A stretch of 64,000 nucleotides of DNA from Mytilus californianus (lineage: Eukaryota; Mollusca; Bivalvia; Mytilida; Mytilidae). The notes beneath the pieces are model-generated. The model had not been told where the DNA came from. It saw only the letters and a program-made list of their open reading frames with translations, and did no database searches. Shown here in pieces: positions 33,351 to 44,545 of the stretch. The first letter of the stretch is position 1. The number at the start of each line of letters is the position of its first letter. The stretch lies in NCBI RefSeq assembly GCF_021869535.1, contig NW_026262734.1, positions 77,314,339-77,378,338 of the forward strand. Reading direction: 5' to 3'. Made by a program: the position numbers and the translations under genes.

Positions 33351-36300
33351 GTTCTTTTCCTCTGTGACTTAAGTCCGAATTGTCCATTCTACTTTCCTCT
33401 TGTCCTTGCGTATCCAAAGGCAAATTGAAGCTTTCCTTGGGAATAAAATGTTTTCGGATGTATTTTTCTTTGTCGGCATTCACTTTTGGTAATGTTGCTT
33501 CCGAAATGAACTTTTTGTCTTCTGCAAATTTGACGATCGAAGTCGCTGATTTCGTTTTTGGTTGCCCATGTAAACGGGGATATTGTTTAAACGAATCAGT
33601 TCGAATTCCATTTGACTGGGTGTTGGTTTTATTACACTCAGGTAATTTCTTTGTATGTGGTTTCACAACACTGCAAGCTGGATTTGTTTCCTTTGTAGTG
33701 AGTTCAAGGTGAACATGTTGCTTATCGGAGCGTATTTCACCAACGATAATCCAACCCAGGTTTATCTTTTGCGCAAATGGAGCCTTTGGTGGTCCTAGAC
33801 GTTGATCAAGGACGTGATGTGCCTCTATTAGGTCTCTTCCAATGAGCAATAGGATTTTGCATTTTCCATCAATCGGGAGAATATTTTTTTGTAGTTCTTG
33901 CAAGTGTTGATATTGCAATATATCCTCAGTTGTAGCAATTTCGTTCCGATTATTGGGAATGTTATCGCATTCAATCAGTTCAGGCAGATTGAATCTAGTA
34001 TTGTCTTGTACAGACTTTACGACAAAGCCGTTTCCTCGTTTTCCGGAAGTAACCTTGCTGCCGGAGCATGTGGATAACATATAGTCTTTTGTTTCTTCCT
34101 GTACGTTGAATAGGCTGAAGAATTTAGGAGCGGCGAGAGACCGGTTGCTTTGGTCGTCAATAATTGCATACATGCGAATTACTTTGTCCTGATTATTTTT
34201 GTGAAAGACATTCACAGGGAGTATCTTGGCACAAGATTTACTACTGTTGCCATCTTTACAGATATCTGTGCAAGTTGAACTAACAGAGGTTAGCTTGGTT
34301 TCAGCTAACTCAAGTTGCTCCCCGCCGTAGGCTGTATCAATTAGCTCCCCGCCGTCGACTGATCTAGGCGGTGAAGGCGGTGCACCTTTGGGTTGGTACA
34401 CTCGATTTGTGTGTAATGCGGTGGTGTGTTGTTTACTTCCGCATTCATTGCAACTGATACTTGCCTTGCAATCACGACTTCTGTGCATAGTCGAATCACA
34501 GCATTTGTAACACAGATTGTTTTGCCTCAACAGTTCCTTGCGTTCCTCGATTGATTTGGCACGGAACGCTCGGCATTCGTTTAAGGTATGCTTTGCATTA
34601 TGCAAAATGCAAAGACTTTGTTGTTCACTGATGTCTCCAGGTTGCTGTTCAACTGCTGTCTTATGAACATTGACTTTAGAATATGTTTGAGGTGTGAACT
34701 TTGGCGCAGCACCTTTTGTACTTGGTGTGACTCTTGACCCAAAAATGAACCCAGGATCGTTCTTTATTTTGCTAATTTCCCTGATGAAGGCAGAGAATTC
34801 TGTGAAAGGTGGAAATGCAACTTCATATTTAGACTTGTATCTTGAAGCCCTTGTTATCCACTTTTCTTGGAGTCCGTATGGCAGTTTTTCCACTATAGGA
34901 TTTATCCCGGATGAAGAGTCGAAATACGCAAGCAAACATCCCAGCTTGGGATTTTCCTTGTGATATTCTATTTCTGAGATAATATCTGACAAATCGTAAA
35001 GGAGTGAGTTGTCCTTATTCGTCAGTGTTGGGAAGTTGACAAGTTTGTTAACGAGAGACGCCTCCAACATTTCTGGAGCTCCATATCGGTCGTCAAGTCT
35101 CTCCCATAGTCTCCGTAGGCCTCTTGTTGGGTTGTTGGCATTTGATGCCCTTATACTCATGGCATGTTTGGCAGACTCTGGTCCAAGCCATTTAATAAGT
35201 AGGTCTATCTGTTCCGAGTCCGAAACTTGTAATTCGTCTATGACGTTTTTAAAGCTGGCTTTCCATGTATGGAAGGATTCTGCCCGGTCGTTAAAGCTTG
35301 TTAGCCGGGAGAACAACAGGTCCTTGCGTAGGAGAAATCTGGTTATCTCCGACGTAGGATTGATTGGTTGCAGGTGTGTAGCGGGGATCTCTTCTTTAAC
35401 ACCCTGTTTCTGGTGTTCAGCAGGGATCTCCTCTGAAAGGCCTAGTTTTTGTATGCCGGTTACTATTTCCAGATCTGGGATTAAGGTAACTTCCGCTGAC
35501 TTAGTATCGGAAGGCAAGACAGCAGATGTCTGTGACGGCAAGTTCAGTGCCACGGATGGCACGAACGCTGGTGCTTCATGACTCAGCTCAATCTTAACAG
35601 GAATTTGTTTTAACTTTTGAGGTCCTGTTACTTCCTGTACAGCAGTTGGTACAGGATGTTTATTGACGAAATCTTGCACACGCCGAAGAGGGTCTTCCGT
35701 TTCGCCAGGGAGATCGCTAAATGCTTGGCTGCCGTCGTGTTCAAGGATACGAGCCTCGGCTTCTGCGGCTGCAGCTTCTCTTTGTGCTTCTAGAATGTTC
35801 ATAGCAGCCTTAATTTCGGCTTTTTCTCGTATTGCACGTGCAGCCTCTTGTTCCATTATAGTTTTCCTGCGTACGGCCTCACGTTTCATTTCAGCTTGCA
35901 GGTGTGCAGCCTCGGCTTTTCTACTTGCGGCTTCTTGTTCTAATTGAGCTTTTCTTTGAGCGGCTTCTTGTTCTAATTGAGCTTTTCTTTGAGCGGCTTC
36001 TTGTTCTAATTGAGCTTTTCTTTGAGCGGCGTCCTGTTCTGCTCGGATGGCTTCTTGCTCCGCTCTGATGGCTTCTTGTTCCGCTTCAGCCTTTATTTCA
36101 TTTTGCTTGAAAAGAGCCTGTTCTTCTATCATTGCCTCCTGCTTTAGTAGCAAGGCCTGCTTTTCAGCAAAGGCTATCTGAGATCTAGCAGCCTCTGCTT
36201 TGGCACGCTTCCTCTGTGCAAGACTTGACATGTTAGAGACGTTGGAGCTCCCACTGTGCGAGGTTTTCTTGCCCTTAGATGTCTTGGTTTTTGTAGATTT

Positions 36301-36768
36301 AGCCTTTGTCAGGGTGAGGCGATGCTCATGTAAGGTTTCAATTGCTAGGTCAACTTTAGACATTCGGATATCTGTTGAAAGTTTACACGTATCAATGTCT
36401 TGAAAGCTGTCTAACGTTCTTGTATTTTTAAGAAATTTCAAGTACTCGTCTGTGAGCCTCCGATAATTAGTACAGGCTTGTACAATTCTATCTTGTGCTG
36501 TCAGCAATTGTTGGAGGTCGTTAGGAGGCGTGGTCGTTTCCAATAACTGAGATTCTAGGTCTGACCATAGGGCCTCTAAGTCATGATAGAACTTGTCACG
36601 GTTTTCTGTAAAAGCTCCTTGTCCCTTTTCTGTGAGTTCACGTACTCGCCTAGTCTCGGCATCTTCATCTAAAGGTGTTGTAGTAAACGGATTCTCTATT
36701 TGTTCTTTAGAGACGTCTCCCTCTGGATTTTGAATCTCGTCTTGCTGTTCCGCGTGGCTGGGATCCAT
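33178..36768 (-). CDS. Gag-protease polyprotein of the BEL/Pao-type element
   Basis: An intact 1196-codon frame from the ATG at 36768 (context ATCATGG, purine at -3 and G at +4; an upstream in-frame TTG is not needed). In order it has an acidic N-terminus, an Ala/Glu/Lys/Gln-rich coiled coil (about residues 180-345), a Gag region typical of BEL/Pao (about 480-700), and a double zinc knuckle at about 753-786 (CX2CX5HX4C, then CX2CX4HX4H). An aspartic-protease-like domain follows (about 860-1040), with AIIDDQSNRSL at the active-site position and NLGWIIVGE near its end. The D-S/T-G triad is replaced by DDQS, a variant I associate with this domain group. The last roughly 150 residues fit no enzyme, and pol domains are absent. 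The open frame and near-identical LTRs suggest it is still expressible. Confidence 0.88.
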   Translation of the reverse strand: MDPSHAEQQDEIQNPEGDVSKEQIENPFTTTPLDEDAETRRVRELTEKGQGAFTENRDKFYHDLEALWSDLESQLLETTTPPNDLQQLLTAQDRIVQACTNYRRLTDEYLKFLKNTRTLDSFQDIDTCKLSTDIRMSKVDLAIETLHEHRLTLTKAKSTKTKTSKGKKTSHSGSSNVSNMSSLAQRKRAKAEAARSQIAFAEKQALLLKQEAMIEEQALFKQNEIKAEAEQEAIRAEQEAIRAEQDAAQRKAQLEQEAAQRKAQLEQEAAQRKAQLEQEAASRKAEAAHLQAEMKREAVRRKTIMEQEAARAIREKAEIKAAMNILEAQREAAAAEAEARILEHDGSQAFSDLPGETEDPLRRVQDFVNKHPVPTAVQEVTGPQKLKQIPVKIELSHEAPAFVPSVALNLPSQTSAVLPSDTKSAEVTLIPDLEIVTGIQKLGLSEEIPAEHQKQGVKEEIPATHLQPINPTSEITRFLLRKDLLFSRLTSFNDRAESFHTWKASFKNVIDELQVSDSEQIDLLIKWLGPESAKHAMSIRASNANNPTRGLRRLWERLDDRYGAPEMLEASLVNKLVNFPTLTNKDNSLLYDLSDIISEIEYHKENPKLGCLLAYFDSSSGINPIVEKLPYGLQEKWITRASRYKSKYEVAFPPFTEFSAFIREISKIKNDPGFIFGSRVTPSTKGAAPKFTPQTYSKVNVHKTAVEQQPGDISEQQSLCILHNAKHTLNECRAFRAKSIEERKELLRQNNLCYKCCDSTMHRSRDCKASISCNECGSKQHTTALHTNRVYQPKGAPPSPPRSVDGGELIDTAYGGEQLELAETKLTSVSSTCTDICKDGNSSKSCAKILPVNVFHKNNQDKVIRMYAIIDDQSNRSLAAPKFFSLFNVQEETKDYMLSTCSGSKVTSGKRGNGFVVKSVQDNTRFNLPELIECDNIPNNRNEIATTEDILQYQHLQELQKNILPIDGKCKILLLIGRDLIEAHHVLDQRLGPPKAPFAQKINLGWIIVGEIRSDKQHVHLELTTKETNPACSVVKPHTKKLPECNKTNTQSNGIRTDSFKQYPRLHGQPKTKSATSIVKFAEDKKFISEATLPKVNADKEKYIRKHFIPKESFNLPLDTQGQEESRMDNSDLSHRGKEHDTGWSTICRKRKGKRPVCKTSPLDRISVSKGDSSIRTTAMELDLRSPRSRRKHRLV
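35927..36025 (-). repeat. 33-bp minisatellite inside gag (three perfect units)
   Basis: Three identical 33-bp units (35927-35959, 35960-35992, 35993-36025) encode a tandem AAQRKAQLEQE peptide in the coiled coil. A diverged fourth unit follows at 36026. The period of 11 residues keeps both the frame and the helical pattern. Perfect identity implies very recent slippage or conversion. Confidence 0.9.
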
Positions 36769-37032
36769 GATGTAAATCAACTAACTGTAGGCAATGTTTG
36801 TTCAACGTTGTTGGTTTGCTGCCTAGGACACACAAGCTGTGTTGCGTAGTGTCAAGGTAACAGCTACGAACGATGCTCCGTTGTATTTCCTGTTCAGGAG
36901 ATGTGTAGACAAGTTGTTGTCAATTTACTAGCATGAAACGTTGTCGTTGAAACTACGTTATGGGTCTGCTGACTGTCGTGGAGTGGCGTACGTTATCCTG
37001 GAAAAACAACAGGCAAGTTGTAGCTTTTTCAC

Positions 37033-37674
37033 TGTACTGGCCGGACCAGCGAGTTTAACCAAGATGGCTGGGTTTATGTAAAGATAAAACAATCAGGAGC
37101 TGACTTTTACTTCACTACCAATCCAAATGGTGAAAAACTGAAAATACAAATATAAATACAATTTTACAATGTGTTCAATGATAATTAAAGTCCATTAAAA
37201 ATACGGATAAACAGTTCGTAGATTTATAAAGCTGTTAATGTTCTTTATAATAATAAATAGATGAATATTCTTGCACACGTCGGGTTCTGTCTGAACTAAA
37301 TTGTGTAATCGCAGATACGAACAGTTTGAACGGTTAAATGTTCATAGTTTCTTTATAACATAGGAAAACATATTAAAACAGTTCATCGCTGATGTAAAGA
37401 CATAATTTGTAATGTTTTAAAGGTAACTCACGCTGTGGTTAGCCACGAATTGTTCCTTTGGACAACGTGTCCGCTGAATGTTCCTTGTAGTTGTGCACAC
37501 GGCCTGCTGAGCAGTTTTCGTCACTCAGAAGAGAGGGGAAAGTAACATGGGTTCCTACACTGTCCTGTATAAAACTCCTAAAACTGGAGCATATAAAGTG
37601 ATGTACGCAATGAAACATAAACAATATAAAATGATGATCACATGAAGAACAAATGATGAATGAGTTCCAGAACA
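37033..37674 (-). repeat. 5' LTR of the BEL/Pao-type element
   Basis: 642 bp, expected to carry the element promoter. The minus-strand sequence leaving it begins GTGAAAAAGCTACAAC. I could not match this to a particular tRNA 3' end, so the primer-binding site is unassigned. Confidence 0.95.
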
Positions 37675-37679
37675 ATTCT
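37675..37679. other. Target-site duplication, right copy
   Basis: ATTCT, identical to 32389-32393. Confidence 0.9.
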
Positions 37680-38644
37680 GATTTGAAAATTTAAAAATGA
37701 ATTGGAGGTCATATTGGAGCCTAGTCGAACCTACTCCTTTTGTCGTTATCTCAATCGCCATAATTAGAAATGATAACAGTTTCTTCACATACAATAATAT
37801 TAATTTATAATGACCATTTCGAGTAGTTGCCTTCTTTTTTTATTTTTGATACATGCATTTTTCATAAAAAAGTTGAATTATAAAAACAACAAGATTTAAA
37901 AATACTTAACTCAAAAATTATTTCGAAGGTCAATGAATATCTGCAGTAAGGAAGCCATATCATATTGTATATATATATACATTTTTAAATAGTAAAGAAT
38001 TTGACTGTTGAAAGTTCGATCTCAAAATAAAAGATAAAATTGTAAAAACATTGACAGAGAGTGTTCATGAGTTGAGTTGAAACTACAATGAAGGAGGGTC
38101 TAGATAGGGGGTCCTTCATTTCTGTATTCTTTAATTTTTTAGACCATTTTTCTCCATTCTTTTTACTTTTTGTCCATTTTTCTCTATTCTTTATATTTTT
38201 TGCCTATTCTCTATTCTGTAAACCCCCATCCACACCCTCATGATAGTCTGGATTGAAGGGTGTGATCTTCATTTGTATATTCGTTATTATTGTGCCCCAT
38301 TATTCTCGTTTCCTTAGGTCATAGCACAAACTAATTCTATTTTATTTATTTTTGGGCACATTTTTATTTATTCTTTGATAATCTGTAAACCTCATCCGGA
38401 CCCTCCTCTATCAAATAAAACTGAATCTGATGTCATACAAACGTCAAAGTGCATATATCTTAACAATTAAAATAGACTGTAGCCCTACCAATGAAGGTCA
38501 TTTACATGTAACAAACTCCAGAAAGAAAATGTATATATGACTATACTTTAAAATAGAGATGATGTGTCATTTTTTCAAGGATAGGACATAATACATTAAT
38601 ATCATTGCTATGTCGCTTAATGCTATTTATTTTATTTCTTTCAG
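37680..38644 (+). other. Intron 6, right end
   Basis: Contains a pyrimidine-rich degenerate repeat (CCATTTTTCTCCATTC and CATTTTTCTCTATTC) at 38140-38220. It ends in TTTATTTCTTTCAG at 38631-38644. Confidence 0.4.
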
Positions 38645-38689
38645 ATCAAAGCACAGATGGATGTCACCAGTTTGCCAAAGATGCGAGTG
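38645..38689 (+). CDS. Ig-like protein, possible exon 7
   Basis: A 45-bp exon, phase 1 at both ends, with acceptor TTTCTTTCAG and donor GTAATC. It encodes QSTDGCHQFAKDAS in frame with exon 6. Good splice context and matching phase support it, but the very small size and 9.1-kb intron mean chance cannot be excluded. Its role would be in a juxtamembrane or tail segment. Confidence 0.35.
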
Positions 38690-39158
38690 GTAATCAAAGT
38701 TGAAACTAAGAAAATGCGTTTTGCAGTTAAACTTTTTATAACGCTTTTAGATCTATTTACAATATTTCGGTACAAAGTTATGTCTACGATATAAAAAAAA
38801 ATGTGATATTACGCTATAATGTCTGCATTTTTTAAATGATCGATTTAGGAGAATCATATTTTATTTATATTTCCTCTAAATCAAAGAAGATGTGTGTGTC
38901 ACTTTTGAGTATCATTTAGTGATATGAGAAGACAAATAAAGATGTATGCGATTATATAAATGGCTTGGTATTCGAAAGTATACTTGTATTTTACATAGAC
39001 TTTTGTTTTGATGAGATCTTTCATGCATTGCTCTATCCTTTTTTTGATATGGGTAGGCATTATATGTGTCAATATATTTATACAACGATTAAGCGAGTTA
39101 TGAAAATTAATGTTGACAAATATAATAATAATTCTGAACGTTTGAAATGTCAAAGCGA

Positions 39159-40213
39159 GGGCCTGTTTTTCGAAGCTCCCTTTCGTTTTTTATAAATTTC
39201 AGATTTACCGTTTCTGAGTTTTGGGGTTTTATTCATTAAAAAAGGGGGGATTTTCCAGTTTTCCGACAATAACTCAAGAATGCTTTCACCAACATGCAAG
39301 AAATTTTGGTGAATTGTTTATATCTATTGACATGAGCTGCCTTTCGATTATTATAAATTTTAGATTTTACGTTTCAAAATTAAAGGGTTTTATTCATAAA
39401 AAAAGAGTGATTTTCCAGTTTTCGGACAATAACTAAAAAATTCTTTCAGCAGTTCTCATGAAACTTTGGTGAATTGTTTATATCTGTTGATGTAAGCTCC
39501 CTTAAGAATTTTATAAATTGTAAATTATACATTTCTGAGTTATGGGGTTTTATTCATTAAAAAAGGGGGGATTTTCCAGTTTTTGGACAATAACTCAAAA
39601 ATGCTTTCAGCAGTTCTCATGAAACTTATTATTTATAGCTATTGATTTTCATAAATTTCAAGTATTACATTGAGAAGAAATTGAACTTTATTTGTTTATA
39701 GTCTGACAACAGATTTACTAAGTATTGCGCAACAGCACAGTGTATTGCACAACAACAAGAAATCTTCAATTGAATATAAATTCAATTCATATAACCAATT
39801 TCAAGTTCTTTGACTACATTTATTCAGAAACCTATAATATGTCAAATATTTAATTACAATCCAAATTCAGACCTGTATCAAGCTTGAATATTGTGTCCAT
39901 TTTTGCCCCAACTGTTCAGGGTTGGACCTCTGCGGGCGTATCCAGCTGCGCTCAGCGAAGCAGTTTATTAATCTTGTAATTATTTACTACTGGTGAAATT
40001 CAATGTATTCTTAAATATTTATTTTTTTTTAAATTCCCATTTTTCTTTACGCTAACACTTAGGATAGAAGTAAGAACATCCTAGCTAAGATAGTCCTAAG
40101 ATAGCTTCGGTGTGCATGCTGAGACATGTCGTAAGTCGGTCCTAACATTATCCTAATTTATTCCTAAGAGAGGTCTTAGGACAAATCCTAGGACAGCTTC
40201 GATAAACAGGCCC
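39159..40213. mobile_element. Inverted-repeat element (GGGCCTGTTTTTCGAAGC ends) with tandem cores
   Basis: The left end at 39159-39176 and right end at 40196-40213 are inverted copies with one mismatch. Inside are three or four units of about 170 bp (39190-39640) with GATTTTCCAGTTTT and GACAATAACT pieces. Then comes a right-end block (39840-39965) shared with 26118-27595, and a TCCTAAGA-type repeat (40080-40190). No clear target duplication. It may be one composite element, or one repeat inserted in another. Confidence 0.5.
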
Positions 40214-41737
40214 AAGGTCTATAAGACATGTTCATAAGGCAGCTATTTTTATTTGATGTAGCACAAATATTTTTTAAATAAACAAAAGATAGAATTGAAA
40301 CATGTAACTTACATTTAAAATGATTTTATGTAATTTTCTAGCAAACAACAGACACAAATGTCCTTTTGATCTCTAACATGTGTCCTTAAATTCTATTGGA
40401 ATAAGAACATGACTCTGTTTACAAAACGAAACAATGAGTGTTATAGTAAAAAATTGGAAATCTTAATTGTTATTATGAAATTATTAAGCTGGTGTGGAAT
40501 TGGAATTTTATTATATAATTTATTAATGTATTGTGTTATTCTTTCCTATATACATTATGTTAACATGTGAATAATTATTTTCATTTTCCGTTGTTATAGG
40601 CATGCACATTCATTAATTCTAAAGTTGTCGTATGATTTTATTCAAGCCTGTGAAATAAATGAAAAGAGGAATATCATAATTACTATATAGTACATATCCA
40701 GATGTATCATCCCATATTTTAAAGTTTTTATATTACAACAAAAACGTGTACCGTACATTTGCGGTTGCAAATGTAGCAAATAATATTCGGAGCATATATT
40801 TTGTTATTCTAGGTATTGTACATTTCCTAGTGTGGTTTAAAAGATACGTGATGTTTTTTGTTATTTACAGTTCTTAAAACCTGTAATTGCGCTTGTCAAC
40901 TTAGTTGTTAAATCTAGAACTGTTTGTATTTTAGGAGGAAATAAAATGTTCATAAGCTGTGTATAGCTTGTTTTCTGAATTCTTTTTATTTATAATCTTA
41001 TTTAAGACTTTGTTATTTGTTATGAATAAATATATGTCAAAGCTACATGTAATTTATGTTATTTTTAAAACTTAATCAAGGTTTCAACTATCGCAGGCTA
41101 CGTTTTTCTTAGGCGGTTATTTACTGTTCTGTTTAGACCTGCATGTTCATTTGGTTTTTTTGTTTTGTAAGGTGTAACTATATTTTGTTCTTACAGAATT
41201 TCTGCTACAAATCAAAAGTGACACCTTATTTTATTTCCTCATTATCTGTCACGTGAAATTTCAATGATAATCATGTCTTAACTTTTGTTTTACCGATAAT
41301 CTAAGTATGAAGTGACTACTACCATATATGACCTCATTTTTAGCACTATATTCATTTGAGCACTACACGCTATCGTGATTTATTCTGACTTTATCATACA
41401 TGTAGTATCCGTTATTTGAATAAAGGTAATTTCAGAAGCACATGTCATGTGCACACAAATTGATACACGCTTATCCATTGTGTCTCATACTTAACCTCTA
41501 AAATGTATCCAGGTGATAGACATTGGTCATTTCGTCCAAGAAGTGTGGCTTTCTCTCAGGCAGTGCCAGATGTTTAACAGTGCTAGGATGTATAAATATA
41601 TGCAGTCATGACTGGTGGAAGTTCGAATTCATAACCTGGTTACTCATGAAAATTAAGTACAAAACTACACCTACTGCTGATCTACATTGCAACAGCTCCA
41701 ATGGGATTGTTTGTCACAGGGGAATTTATGTTACTAT
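40214..41737 (+). other. Unrecognised intronic or intergenic stretch
   Basis: AT-rich sequence with no recognised domain or repeat. It would be intron 7 if the gene continues to 49.6 kb. Confidence 0.35.
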
Positions 41738-42115
41738 CCCAGCAAACACAAAAACATCTTTAAAATGTTTTTAAAATGTTGTGTCTAATGACATGAAAAT
41801 ATCACAAATAAACGTGAGAAAAACATTAAATGTATGGTAGAATATATATCGCTAAAACGTTTTCTAATATATTTTCTTAAATATTTGCATAATATAATTA
41901 AAATGTTGTAAAGAAATATCATGATAATGTGAAAAACAATGGCGTATAAAACATTTTGATAATCTTTTAAAAAATATTTTCTAGAAATATTTTCTGAACG
42001 TTTGAAAAATATCATGAACATCAAATAATGTTATAAAAATGTTTTTTGGATGTTTTCTTGCAAGTAAGACTGTGCCTAAAAAATGTTTTCAAAATGTTTT
42101 AAGAAGATGTTTTTG

Positions 42116-44459
42116 GTTGATATCTAGATCATATCAATATAAAAATGTCTGTACTTTTGATTGAGTTTCCTGCTTTTTTAAATAACAAATCATTAGTTAA
42201 ATTAGTTTATACACAGTGATTAATTCTATATACAAACAAGAATAAATCAGTTGTTTTGCTAAGCATATGAAATTCACAATTCAAAGTCTCTAAAAACAAG
42301 AAGTATATACAAATTTTGACACATCCAAAATGGCAGACACAACTCATCATGGTCAAGCCACTTACCAAATATGAAGTCATTCTGTTCATCAGCATTACTA
42401 ATTAAAGTAATGAAAAATTTGAGAACATTCAACATTTTGAAATACAAAGTATAAGCAAACAGGAAACAGGTGCCAGATACAAAAATGTTCACACATCACT
42501 ATCAAGCAGCTCATTAAATATGAACTCATCTTTATCAGCAGTTTTGGGAAAAACAGCACTTGATGAAAATATTTGTTGGACAAAATCCGACAAATATAGG
42601 TGGACAGACGACAGACAGTGCAAGAAAGCCCACATTCCAACCACAATGGTATAATGTTTGTTTTTTTTCACTCTTAACTTTTATTACCTATCTTATACAC
42701 ATCATGCATATGTCAACCTGAACATGCATGACATATATGCCATTGGACATTATGCAAACATTATACACATTTTTAAGTTCAAGTTACATTGACTAAAACT
42801 TGTGTCCCAAATTCAGATCTTTCAATACAACTTCTCTTTCTTAACTAAAACGCTACACTTCTAATAGGGTTACATCTTAAGTCAATAATCATTGATAATT
42901 GGCTGAACAGATGAGAACAAAACACCATTTTACATCAACTATTTGATTTATTTAAGAATACATTGAAAAAGTCAATCAATTGTCTTATTCAAAATCACTT
43001 GGAATGTCTTGTAGTGTCTTATATCTTTTTCTTGCTGTGCCATGCTTCTGAAAAAAAAAATTAATCTTACATTCATATATGAACTTCTTGCACATTCCTT
43101 TATTATAGAACGATTCACGTTGCCTGAAGGATATACATCCCCTCCCCTTTAAAGTTTTGAAACAAATAACGATGATTGTCTGTCGGAAGGGGACGATAAA
43201 TGGCTGACCGTGTTAAGAGAGAGCAATATGCCATGCTGAACTTCATTTAGTTATTAAAAAAAACACATAAAAAACTTTAGACTAGATATGTGTCCAGTCC
43301 AGAGACTTATTTCATTATACTCGTTGATTGTTGTCTATCATATTTTTTTTCTTTTATTGTTTTGTATAAATCAGGCTGTTGTTTTCCTTGTTTTTTTTTA
43401 GTTTTCATTAAATGCATTGTATCATGTAAGGGCCTTTAAAAGCCCTGCTACATAATGTCATTAAACATCTTATTGTCCTTTTTAAGTGTTAAACTCTGTA
43501 GAGTGACATAGTTTATAACTTGTCATTTGTATCTAAGGGCATATGATACAGTCCTAGAAGTATACTATAGGCACATAATAACTTATCGAAGTGTTACGCA
43601 TTGTTTTCGCAATGATGATAATAATATAACTTAACTTCCGAGAAACACACAGATGTCATTAAATGAGTTGTTTATATGTATTTGAAATACTTCAAAGGAA
43701 AGCAAATATGTTTATGAAAGCACACTGTTGGACTAAAAGATTGATTTAAATAAACAACTTGTTTCTATTTTGTCACAAAAAAAATAATTTATTCAAATAT
43801 CCAGATATCTTTTCTGTATTGTATGCCCTTAATCTTGAATGTAACATGTGTAATGCATTGTTAATGCTAAATATTTGAATTAAATATGGAATAACAGTAA
43901 TTCTGTATGAAAATCTTACTTCAAAAAAAAATTCTCCAGAAAGGTTGTAGACATTTCAAAGAACCTGCGCCACTTCCAAATTGTAAACCTGCATATTGAA
44001 CTTGTCCTTTGTGGCTTTTCTTTTAGCTCCTGTTAAAAAATAAAAGATACATTGTATGTACATTGTGTGTATGAAGCAATAAATATAATTTTAAGCAACA
44101 GTTTATATTATCTTGCTTGTGCTGAAGTCTTACATAGTCTTTGTAATGTTCATTAAGCTGTTAAGGGAAATTTAATTTACTGTTTTGCAAATACATACAT
44201 ACACTGATTTTACTAGAAAAAAAAATCTCCATATTCAAATGGTGCTTATATTAGTGTTATTGTAACTTGTTTGTGTGCCTCGGAAACAAGGTATTGAGTC
44301 ATGCTTATTGCAATAGTTGTTGTTGGTTTAAGTCTGTCAAATTTCTTTTTCATAATACATGTATGTATTTAATGTAGGCAGTTAGTTGTTTTGTTTCAAT
44401 TGTGTTGAGAAAAATTTAACATTTGTTTGTCAAGGCTTCAAAGTTGACTATATGGCATT
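42116..44459. other. Interior of the CCCAGCAAACAC element, unrecognised part
   Basis: AT-rich, with no supported genes. Several overlapping minus-strand frames near 42207-42671 have no domain and look like chance. Confidence 0.35.
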
Positions 44460-44545
44460 GGTTTTCTCAGTTTTGAAAGCCGTACAGTGACCTATAATTT
44501 CTATTATCCAAGTCATTTAAATTCTGGTGGATAGCTGTCTCATAC
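44460..44545 (+). repeat. Retroelement 3' tail scrap
   Basis: GAAAGCCGTACAGTGACCTA to GGATAGCTGTCTCATAC matches the tails at 2395-2535 and 60455-60570. Confidence 0.4.

Larger units (their letters stand above)
32394..37674 (-). mobile_element. Non-autonomous BEL/Pao-type LTR retrotransposon, very recent
   Basis: A complete 5281-bp element on the minus strand: 642-bp LTRs (32394-33035 and 37033-37674, TG...CA ends), matching 5-bp target duplications, a purine tract beside the 3' LTR, and a 3997-bp interior with a single long frame for Gag and a protease-like domain. No reverse transcriptase, RNase H or integrase is present, and there is no room for them between the frame and the 3' LTR. Mobilisation must therefore use enzymes from a related full element. 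The LTRs differ at only two positions seen by eye (32428/37067 and 32812/37451), so insertion is recent. It lies in intron 6 of the Ig-like gene, in antisense orientation. Confidence 0.93.

Noticed and set aside
33380..35947. Several long plus-strand ORFs (up to 190 codons) across the LTR element
   Set aside because: They are antisense to the intact Gag-protease frame, low in recognisable content, and explained by the codon structure of the coiled-coil region.
41610..41660. GTTCGAATTCATAACC, resembling a tRNA T-loop
   Set aside because: No A-box or acceptor stem could be placed at the right distance.
42207..42671. Four overlapping Cys/Phe-rich minus-strand ORFs
   Set aside because: Overlapping frames with no domain in repeat-rich AT sequence; likely chance.
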